Positions 41,690 to 46,902 of a stretch of 46,902 nucleotides of DNA are shown piece after piece. Positions within the stretch are counted from its first letter, which is position 1; each line of letters opens with the position of its first letter. The position numbers were made by a program, and so were the translations under genes. Source of the DNA: DATKPE01 sp035524335. GTDB taxonomy: Bacteria > Bacteroidota > Ignavibacteria > UBA10030 > SZUA-254. The stretch spans positions 1-46,902 of the forward strand of contig DATKPE010000019.1 in NCBI GenBank assembly GCA_035524335.1, written 5' to 3'. Under the pieces are notes generated by a model that worked only from the letters and a program-made list of their open reading frames with translations, was not told the DNA's origin and did not search any database.

Positions 41690-43249
41690 TCAGCGGGACG
41701 CAGTGGTCTGGTTCTTCGCAAGAAGGGACGCCATGACGCTGTGATGTCTTCCGTACAGAAAATAGATGAAGAGCCCGATCACCAGCCAGATCACGAGCCG
41801 GGCCCAGTTCTGCCACTCGAGGGTCAGCATCATGCCGAGGTTGAAGAGGACGCCCATCGGGGCGACGAACCAGACCGCCGGCGTTCGGAACGGACGGGGC
41901 CGGTGGGGCTCCTTCCTCCGCATGACCCAGACGGCGATGCAGACCATCACGAAGGCAAGCAGGGTGCCGATGTTCACCATTTTGGATATCGAATCGATCG
42001 GGGTGAAGGCCGAAACGAGAGAGACGACGGATCCGATGAGGAGATTGGCCTTGTATGGAGTGCGAAAGTTGGGGTGGAGCTCGCCGAAGGTCTTTTTCGG
42101 GAGGAGTCCGTCCTTCGAGATGGCGAAAAAGACGCGCGACTGACCGAGGAGCATCACGATCAGAACGGATGTAAGGCCGGCAATGGCCGCAATCGAGATG
42201 ATGAACACGGCATAGTTGAGACCCAGGGCGCCGAATGCGGCTGCGATCGGGGCGGTGAGGTCGATCGTCGAATAATGCACCATGCCGGTCAGAACGAGCG
42301 CGACCAGAATGTAGAGAATGGTGCAGACGATCAGCGATGTGATGATGCCGAACGGAACGTCCTTCTGCGGATTTGTCGCCTCGCCCGCGTGCGTCGACAC
42401 GGTGTCAAAACCGATGTAGGCGAAGAAAATGTAGGCGGCGCCCGCCACGATTCCCAGATAACCGAACGCCGCATGCGAGCCGCCCAGTGCGTCGACGTAA
42501 CTCCCCCGGGGGGGGATGAAGGGGTGCCAGTTCGCCGTATTCACATATTGGGCCCCGAGGACGATGATGAAGAGCACGACGATCACCTTAATGCCGACCA
42601 TCAGGTTGTTTGTGCTCGACGCCTGTTTGATTCCCCGGACGAGGATGAGCGTGATGAGCCAGATGATCAGAAAGGCCGGGAGGTTGCACGCAACATGGAT
42701 TCCTCCGATCGTCGGAATGGTGATATCCGAGTAGCGGGTCATGAGGTCGGCGGTCGTTCCCTTCTGGGCCGCGTCGGCGATCATCTCTTTGGCGGTGAAC
42801 ATGTCGTTCATGATCCAGATCGGGAACTTGATGTCGAAGAGGTGGAGAAATTTCGCCGCATATCCGGACCAGCCGACGGCGACGGCCGAGGCGCCCATCC
42901 CGTATTCGAGCACAAGATCCCATCCGATGATCCAGGCGAAAAGTTCGCCCATCGTCGCATAGGAATATGCGTATGCAGAGCCTTCCACCGGCAGAAAGGA
43001 GGCAAATTCGGCGTAGCAGAGCGCCGCGAAGGTGCACCCGATGCCGGCAACGATGAACGAGAGCGCCAGTGCGGGCCCCGCATATTCACGGGCCCCGACC
43101 CCGGTCATCACGAAGATCCCCGCGCCGATGATTGCACCGACGCCGAGCGAGGTAAGACCCCATTTGCCGAGAACCCGCTTCAGTTTGCTCTCCCGCATCT
43201 CGGTCTCAAAATGCTCGACCGGTTTCCTCTGCCAGATCTGACTGCTCAT
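41690..43249 (-). CDS. APC-family amino acid permease (CAT-like)
   Basis: This 519-residue transporter belongs to the same branch as the 37416-38906 gene. The two share the pattern GVGAIIGAGIFVMTG, ALCYAEFASFLPVEGSAYAYSYATMGE, GWDLVLEYGMGASAVAVGWSGY and FFAYIGFDTVSTHAGEATNPQKDVP. Both close with a W-LVIGLFIYFLYG element. An insert between helices 5 and 6 (residues about 130-165) is longer here. AAGGAG lies 9 bases before the ATG. It is the first gene of the minus-strand transporter run, and its promoter candidate lies almost 200 bases upstream. Confidence 0.93.
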   Translation of the reverse strand: MSSQIWQRKPVEHFETEMRESKLKRVLGKWGLTSLGVGAIIGAGIFVMTGVGAREYAGPALALSFIVAGIGCTFAALCYAEFASFLPVEGSAYAYSYATMGELFAWIIGWDLVLEYGMGASAVAVGWSGYAAKFLHLFDIKFPIWIMNDMFTAKEMIADAAQKGTTADLMTRYSDITIPTIGGIHVACNLPAFLIIWLITLILVRGIKQASSTNNLMVGIKVIVVLFIIVLGAQYVNTANWHPFIPPRGSYVDALGGSHAAFGYLGIVAGAAYIFFAYIGFDTVSTHAGEATNPQKDVPFGIITSLIVCTILYILVALVLTGMVHYSTIDLTAPIAAAFGALGLNYAVFIISIAAIAGLTSVLIVMLLGQSRVFFAISKDGLLPKKTFGELHPNFRTPYKANLLIGSVVSLVSAFTPIDSISKMVNIGTLLAFVMVCIAVWVMRRKEPHRPRPFRTPAVWFVAPMGVLFNLGMMLTLEWQNWARLVIWLVIGLFIYFLYGRHHSVMASLLAKNQTTASR

Positions 43250-43443
43250 CGGATGATGCTCCTTCAGTTTATGCGTGATGGTTTGACTTCGGCCCGGCGC
43301 CGTCGGCGTGCGCCCGGCCGTTGGCGCTGATCGACAATCCGGGGGGATCTTCGGATGGAGGCGGGATCTCAGTCATCAGACATCTCTCTCCGATGATTGT
43401 CCGTCGATCTCCTGTCCGGAGCCCGCTCCTGCGGGCGAATTCG
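43250..43443 (-). other. Long 5' leader of the transporter operon
   Basis: Between the promoter candidate (43444-43474) and the start codon at 43249 are about 190 bases with no supported gene. Near the predicted transcript start, GCCCGC (43421-43426) and GCGGGC (43431-43436) form a short hairpin around TCCT. No known riboswitch core is recognised by eye. Confidence 0.4.
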
Positions 43444-43474
43444 TGAAAATAGTGAAAAATGCCGAAAGTCTCAA
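43444..43474 (-). promoter_or_regulatory. Promoter candidate for the amino-acid transporter operon
   Basis: Minus strand: TTG (43474-43472), 20 bases, TATTTTCA (43451-43444): a good match with standard spacing. Confidence 0.55.
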
Positions 43475-43557
43475 CAGAAATCGTCAGAATTCCCCCTGCT
43501 GGGGAGGCTTTTCCGTCGACGTGGAGGCGGTATATCGGACTGATCCCGGAGGGCGGG

Positions 43558-44265
43558 TCAATCGGGCTGAACTGTGTGGTTTTTCTGTTTTGAGACTTCC
43601 AGAATCCCGGGCACCTGCCAGAGTTCGGACATGAACCGGCTGTGCGCGGGATGCTTGTCGCAGTAGGTAATCATCAGGCGGGATGTCCCTTTCTCGCCCG
43701 GAAGGAACTCGAAATTTGATACGGAGATTTCATGGTCGGCCAGGATCGACATCATTTCGCTCCGTGTCCGTCCCCGTTCATTCAGAAACTGCACTTCCCC
43801 CTGGACGAAATGACACTTGCCGAGGAGTTTCGGTTCGATCCTCCCGAAAACCACCAGCGACAGAAGAACCAGGAGCGTGCCGCAGAATCCGATCCAGGGG
43901 AACCCCGCGCCGATGAAGATGCCGAGCGCGGCGACCACCCATATCGTCGCGGCGGAGGTGAGGCCGGTGATGGTGCCGCGGGACTGGATGATGGTCCCGG
44001 CGCCGAGAAATCCGATGCCGGTGACAACCTGGGAGGCGATGCGCGACGGGTCTCCGGTTCCGCTCCCCGCCCGCTGAAAAAGGAACTCGGAGGCAAGCAT
44101 ATACAGGCACGAACCGAGACAGATGAGGAGATTCGTCCGAAGTCCCGCCGGCTTGCCGCGCCGCTCGCGTTCGATGCCGATCAGCGAGCCGCAGAGAATC
44201 GCAAATCCCGATCTGACCAGAAAGGAGGGAAGAACGGAGAGGAAGAATGCTGTCGATTCAACCAT
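43558..44265 (-). CDS. MgtC/SapB-family membrane protein
   Basis: This 235-residue protein has four to five N-terminal membrane helices. It carries the MgtC signature CGSLIGIERERRGKPAGLRTNLLICLGSCLYML, then TGIGFLGAGTIIQSRGTITGLTSAATIWVVAALGIFIGAG and a fifth helix GTLLVLLSLVVFG. A C-terminal cytoplasmic ACT-like domain follows (EVQFLNERGRTRSEMMSILADHEISVSNFEF ... LWQVPGILEVSKQ). MgtC proteins influence F-type ATPase activity and growth in low magnesium. Many environmental SapB relatives have undefined roles. The start lies one base after the bshA stop, so it is expressed with bshA. Confidence 0.92.
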   Translation of the reverse strand: MVESTAFFLSVLPSFLVRSGFAILCGSLIGIERERRGKPAGLRTNLLICLGSCLYMLASEFLFQRAGSGTGDPSRIASQVVTGIGFLGAGTIIQSRGTITGLTSAATIWVVAALGIFIGAGFPWIGFCGTLLVLLSLVVFGRIEPKLLGKCHFVQGEVQFLNERGRTRSEMMSILADHEISVSNFEFLPGEKGTSRLMITYCDKHPAHSRFMSELWQVPGILEVSKQKNHTVQPD

Positions 44266-44266
44266 A

Positions 44267-45406
44267 TTATTTCGCCGGAACGCCCTTTCCCGCGAGGACC
44301 TGCTCGTAATACCGTTCGTATCGGTCGACGATTCCCCGCGAATCGAACAGTTCCACGGCCCGGTTCCTGGCGGCGAGAGAAAACATGCGGTATTTCTGAT
44401 CGTTGGTCAGAAGATCGATGGAGTAGCGCGCCATCCGGTCGATATCCCCGATCTCCGCGATATATCCCGTCGCACCGTGCTGAACCAGTTCGGGAAGTCC
44501 CCCGACGCTCGAGGCGATCACCGGTGTCCCGCATGCCATCGCTTCGAGCGCGGAGAGACCGAAACTCTCCGACTGGCTCGGGATCAGGAAGAGATCGGCG
44601 GCCGACAGGAGCGCGATCAGCTCGCTCTGCTTGCCGAGAAATTTGATCTCGCCGAAGACACCCAGGTCCCGGGCCAGCTGTTCGCAGTTCGACCTGTCCG
44701 GTCCGTCGCCCACCAGCATCAGTTTCGACGGTATCTTCTGGTGCACCCGCTCGAATATCCGCACCACATCCCCCACACGCTTCACCCCCCGGAAGTTCGA
44801 AACATGGATCAGCACCTTCTCGCCGCCGGGTGCGATCGTCTCCCTGATTCTGGAGGCGTCCGTTCGTACATACTTCCGGGTGTCGACAAAATTCGGGATG
44901 ACCTGGATCTCTTTCTCGATGTGATAATTGGTGAGGGTCTTTTCCTTCAGAAACCGAGAGACCGCCGTGACCCCGTCGCTCTGCTCAATACTGAATTTCA
45001 TCACCGGGAGATAACTCGGCTCCAGACCGACGAGGGTGATGTCGGTGCCGTGCAGAGTCGTCACGATCCGGGGACCGTCCGGTCCCAGGATCTGTTTGGC
45101 GAGATAGGCGCTCGTCGCATGGGGAATCGCGTAATGTGCGTGCAGAATGTCGAGCTTCTCGAAACGTGCAACTTCCACGATCTTGCTCGCCAGAGCCGGG
45201 GTGTACAGGGGAAAATCAAACAGCGGATACGAAGCGATTTCAACTTCATGATAGATGATGTTGTCGCTGAATCCATCGAGCCTGATCGGCATCGCGTAGC
45301 TGATGAAATGAATCCGGTGGCCCCGTTCAGCAAGAGCTTTCCCCAGTTCCGCAGCCACCACGCCGCTCCCGCCGTATGTCGGATAACACGATATGCCGAT
45401 GTTCAT
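44267..45406 (-). CDS. bshA: N-acetyl-alpha-D-glucosaminyl L-malate synthase (bacillithiol biosynthesis)
   Basis: This 379-residue GT4 glycosyltransferase begins MNIGISCYPTYGGSGVVAAELGKALAERGH, the BshA start with the UDP-binding Gly loop. DILHAHYAIPHATSAYLAKQIL and TTLHGTDITLVGLEPSYLPV are highly characteristic of BshA. The C-terminal domain has VSNFRGVKRVGDVVRIFERV, LVGDGPDRSNCEQLA and the EX7E motif in SESFGLSALEAMACGTPVIAS. It would join GlcNAc from UDP-GlcNAc to L-malate, the first step of bacillithiol. bshB and bshC are not in the window. It is the first gene of a unit with mgtC. Confidence 0.93.
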   Translation of the reverse strand: MNIGISCYPTYGGSGVVAAELGKALAERGHRIHFISYAMPIRLDGFSDNIIYHEVEIASYPLFDFPLYTPALASKIVEVARFEKLDILHAHYAIPHATSAYLAKQILGPDGPRIVTTLHGTDITLVGLEPSYLPVMKFSIEQSDGVTAVSRFLKEKTLTNYHIEKEIQVIPNFVDTRKYVRTDASRIRETIAPGGEKVLIHVSNFRGVKRVGDVVRIFERVHQKIPSKLMLVGDGPDRSNCEQLARDLGVFGEIKFLGKQSELIALLSAADLFLIPSQSESFGLSALEAMACGTPVIASSVGGLPELVQHGATGYIAEIGDIDRMARYSIDLLTNDQKYRMFSLAARNRAVELFDSRGIVDRYERYYEQVLAGKGVPAK

Positions 45407-45413
45407 AATTTTT

Positions 45414-45444
45414 GAAAGGTAAAGAGTTTATGAAACATTTCCAA
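45414..45444 (-). promoter_or_regulatory. Promoter candidate for bshA-mgtC
   Basis: Minus strand: TTG (45444-45442), 20 bases, TACCTTTC (45421-45414), ending 7 bases before the start codon at 45406. Such a short leader would leave little room for a ribosome binding site. Confidence 0.5.
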
Positions 45445-45657
45445 TCGTCCGCGAGTATACAGTATATAACAGGGTTTATTGTCCGATTTGATCGATGATG
45501 ACTGCTTCCAGAACGAATTCAGATCGGGACCGGTTGCTGAAAGGAAAGTGGAGTGTGATAAAATTCAGCTCAAGTTTTATTTTCTCAATTTATTATCCTT
45601 AATTATGTTGAAATATTGAAGGTTTTAATTAATTTTTATTTAGGTGGGTCGAAGCTG
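45445..45657. other. A+T-rich divergent intergenic region
   Basis: Between the bshA promoter and the promoter of the zinc-ribbon gene the sequence turns markedly A+T-rich, especially 45560-45650, unlike the rest of the window. I see no gene. The composition suits a regulatory region serving two divergent promoters. Confidence 0.45.
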
Positions 45658-45687
45658 TTGATTTTTTCTTTAAAAGTCTTATATTTG
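45658..45687 (+). promoter_or_regulatory. Near-perfect Bacteroidota-type promoter
   Basis: TTG (45658-45660), 19 bases, TATATTTG (45680-45687) matches TAnnTTTG exactly. It lies about 70 bases before the GTG start of the small zinc-ribbon gene and is the clearest promoter in the window. Confidence 0.7.
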
Positions 45688-45756
45688 TTGCCACTACCCC
45701 GAAAAAGCCTTGTTTTTCGCGTTATTTCTCTATTTTAATCAGAAAGGGACGTTTAC

Positions 45757-45957
45757 GTGAAGCAAAAAGCAAAAGTGATAGGTATCGTCATCACCAGCTG
45801 TCCGGTGTGTGGTAATCCTATCAACTTCGATCGTCAGGTAACCAAAGTTTGCGCATATTGTGAAGAGATTGTACATATCGATCTGGATAAAGTGGAAGTT
45901 TCCCTTCACGGACCTGTGACACAGGAGAACAAACGGGTAAAGATCAGCATGAATTGA
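45757..45957 (+). CDS. Small zinc-ribbon protein of unknown function
   Basis: This 66-residue protein reads MKQKAKVIGIVITSCPVCGNPINFDRQVTKVCAYCEE and so on. Two CxxC pairs (Cys15/Cys18 and Cys32/Cys35) form a rubredoxin-like zinc knuckle. The second half (IVHIDLDKVEVSLHGPVTQENKRVKISMN) is strand-rich. The GTG start has AAAGGGA 8 bases upstream. It has its own strong promoter and is followed by a clear intrinsic terminator, so it is a single-gene, probably well expressed unit. No family is recognised. Confidence 0.72.
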   Translation: MKQKAKVIGIVITSCPVCGNPINFDRQVTKVCAYCEEIVHIDLDKVEVSLHGPVTQENKRVKISMN

Positions 45958-45979
45958 CCGGTTCCGCCGGTTGATCGAT

Positions 45980-46006
45980 AAGATTCCGCTCTGCGGAATC
46001 TTTTTT
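45980..46006 (+). terminator. Intrinsic terminator
   Basis: AGATTCCGC (45981-45989) and GCGGAATCT (45993-46001) form a perfect 9-bp stem, 10 with the flanking A-T, around TCT. It overlaps a six-T run at 46001-46006. It ends the zinc-ribbon transcript and precedes the Rrf2 gene. Confidence 0.85.
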
Positions 46007-46018
46007 GGAGTGAAATCG

Positions 46019-46031
46019 GACTTACTAAGTC
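46019..46031 (+). promoter_or_regulatory. Palindrome in the Rrf2 promoter, possible operator
   Basis: GACTTA-C-TAAGTC is a perfect 6+1+6 dyad located 14 bases before the Rrf2 start codon. It sits directly upstream of TATTTATT (46033-46040), a possible -7 box. The position suits autoregulation by the Rrf2 protein. Confidence 0.5.
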
Positions 46032-46045
46032 GTATTTATTCAACA

Positions 46046-46453
46046 ATGTTCCAGCTTTCAAAAAAAGTCGAATACGCCCTCATCGCCCTACGGCATATGG
46101 CCTCAGGCGGGAGCGGCAGGATCTACACGACGAAGGAAATCTCCGACCGGAATTTCCTCTCCTATGAACTGCTGGCGAAGGTGATGCAGAAACTCGCGCG
46201 CAAAGGTTTCATCGCGTCGTATCAGGGAGTGCACGGGGGATACATCCTCGCGCATGATGCAGGAAAAATAAAAATCGCCGAGGTGATCAGGGCGATCGAG
46301 GAAAAACGGTCGGTGACGATCATTCAGTGCGAAGCTTCCGGACCCGACGACTGCTCGATCAGCCATTCCTGCACGATCAAGAATCCTCTTGTGAAACTAC
46401 AGTCGAATATCAACAGAGTCTTCGAGGAACTGACCCTCATGGAGATGTTCTGA
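46046..46453 (+). CDS. Rrf2-family transcriptional regulator
   Basis: This 135-residue winged-helix regulator begins MFQLSKKVEYALIALRHMA, the canonical Rrf2 start; the longer frame from 45971 would cross the terminator. The recognition region TTKEISDRNFLSYELLAKVMQKLARKGFIASYQGVHGGYILA is intact. The C-terminal half has three cysteines, in IIQCEAS, DDCSIS and SCTIKNPL, spaced as in [2Fe-2S]-binding members such as IscR (CxxxxxxCxxxxxC type). The stop overlaps the ATG of the cysteine desulfurase (TGATG), so it is likely the sensor that controls Fe-S cluster assembly here. Confidence 0.92.
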   Translation: MFQLSKKVEYALIALRHMASGGSGRIYTTKEISDRNFLSYELLAKVMQKLARKGFIASYQGVHGGYILAHDAGKIKIAEVIRAIEEKRSVTIIQCEASGPDDCSISHSCTIKNPLVKLQSNINRVFEELTLMEMF

Positions 46454-46902
46454 TGAAGACCCCGGTCTATCTCGATTATCAGGCGACGACGCCGGTGGAT
46501 CCCCGGGTGGTCGAGGCCATGCTACCGTATTTCACGGTGAAGTTCGGCAACCCGGCCAGCCGACAGCATCGGTTCGGCTGGGAGGCCGACGAGGCGGTCG
46601 AACACGCCCGGAAAGTCATCGCCCGCGTCATCGGCGCGGAGCCGCGTGAAATCGTCTTCACCAGCGGAGCCACCGAAGCCAACAATCTGGCCCTGAAGGG
46701 TATCGCCGAGAACCTCCGGCGGAAAGGGGACCATGTCATCACCGCCGCCACCGAGCACAAGTCGGTGCTCGACCCGGTACACCGTCTCGCGACGGCCGGC
46801 TTCCGGTGCACGGTTCTTCCGGTCGACGGGGACGGTCTCCTCGATCCCGACGCCCTGCGCCGGGCGATAACGGAAAAGACGATTCTGGTCTCCGTCATGA
46901 CG
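46453..46902 (+). CDS. iscS: Cysteine desulfurase (IscS/NifS type), 5' part only
   Basis: The frame is open to the window edge, giving the first 150 residues. It starts MKTPVYLDYQATTPVDPRVVEAMLPYF, continues with the class I desulfurase pattern FGNPASRQHRFGWEADEAVEHAR and IVFTSGATEANNLALKGIAENL, and reaches the His of ITAATEHKSVLDPV that stacks on PLP. The Schiff-base Lys and the catalytic Cys lie beyond the edge. It would supply sulfur for Fe-S clusters. The coupled Rrf2 gene upstream supports an isc-type operon. Confidence 0.9.
   Translation, partial: MKTPVYLDYQATTPVDPRVVEAMLPYFTVKFGNPASRQHRFGWEADEAVEHARKVIARVIGAEPREIVFTSGATEANNLALKGIAENLRRKGDHVITAATEHKSVLDPVHRLATAGFRCTVLPVDGDGLLDPDALRRAITEKTILVSVMT

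Noticed and set aside
41036..43330. 764-codon plus-strand open frame
   Set aside because: Antisense to two clear APC permeases; highly charged composition, no motif.
1..46902. CRISPR arrays, prophage or insertion sequences
   Set aside because: I saw no regularly spaced direct repeats, transposase or phage structural genes on either strand.

Overview
This window looks like chromosomal DNA from a G+C-rich member of the Bacteroidota / Ignavibacteriota / Chlorobiota (FCB) group. Three secreted proteins, one seen only as its last 28 codons at the left edge, end in type IX secretion (Por) sorting domains, two with the YPNPFNP signature. A very large SprA-like surface protein and a bacillithiol glycosyltransferase are present. 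At least eleven genes or operons are preceded by the Bacteroidota-type promoter TTG - 19/20 nt - TAnnTT(T/G). I see no prophage, insertion sequence, CRISPR array or rRNA. One tRNA-Ser(CGA) is present.

Layout. 1-10.4 kb: a T9SS tail, a BNR-type T9SS protein, an O-methyltransferase, an aldo/keto reductase, gamma-glutamyltransferase, small membrane and unknown proteins, and a second T9SS protein. 10.7-14.3 kb: tRNA-Ser, then a nucleotide-sugar cluster (DegT-type aminotransferase, UDP-glucose dehydrogenase, UDP-xylose synthase-like decarboxylase). 15.06-15.9 kb: a CPBP-family membrane protease gene that has decayed, with two in-frame stops and two single-base frameshifts. 16.0-20.3 kb: one co-directional run of two peroxiredoxins, a eukaryote-like 6-pyruvoyl-tetrahydropterin synthase, GTP cyclohydrolase I, two short-chain dehydrogenases and a ferredoxin-reductase-like flavoprotein. 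This has the gene content expected for making and possibly recycling tetrahydrobiopterin. 20.4-20.6 kb: a nested inverted repeat. 22.4-29.3 kb, minus strand: an aminotransferase, 4-hydroxyphenylpyruvate dioxygenase, fumarylacetoacetase, homogentisate dioxygenase, a flavin-reductase-like protein and an acyl-CoA ligase, forming a tyrosine (homogentisate) catabolic operon. 29.4-37.4 kb: the SprA-like protein, an alkylguanine-DNA methyltransferase, PcrA/UvrD helicase, a YihY/BrkB membrane protein and a DUF2007-like protein. 37.4-43.3 kb: four amino-acid transporters. 43.5-46.9 kb: MgtC, BshA, a small zinc-ribbon protein, an Rrf2 regulator and the start of a cysteine desulfurase.

How it fits together. 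The most coherent story is aromatic and general amino-acid use. Gamma-glutamyltransferase and four permeases would supply amino acids. The pterin operon would supply the cofactor of phenylalanine hydroxylase, which is not in this window. The homogentisate operon would take tyrosine to fumarate and acetoacetate. The pterin and tyrosine clusters lie about 2 kb apart on opposite strands. The functional link is inference; the gene identities of the core enzymes are strong.

Limits: all assignments come from reading motifs by eye, with no alignment or database search. Start codons were adjusted where a ribosome binding site, signal peptide, tRNA or promoter argued for it.
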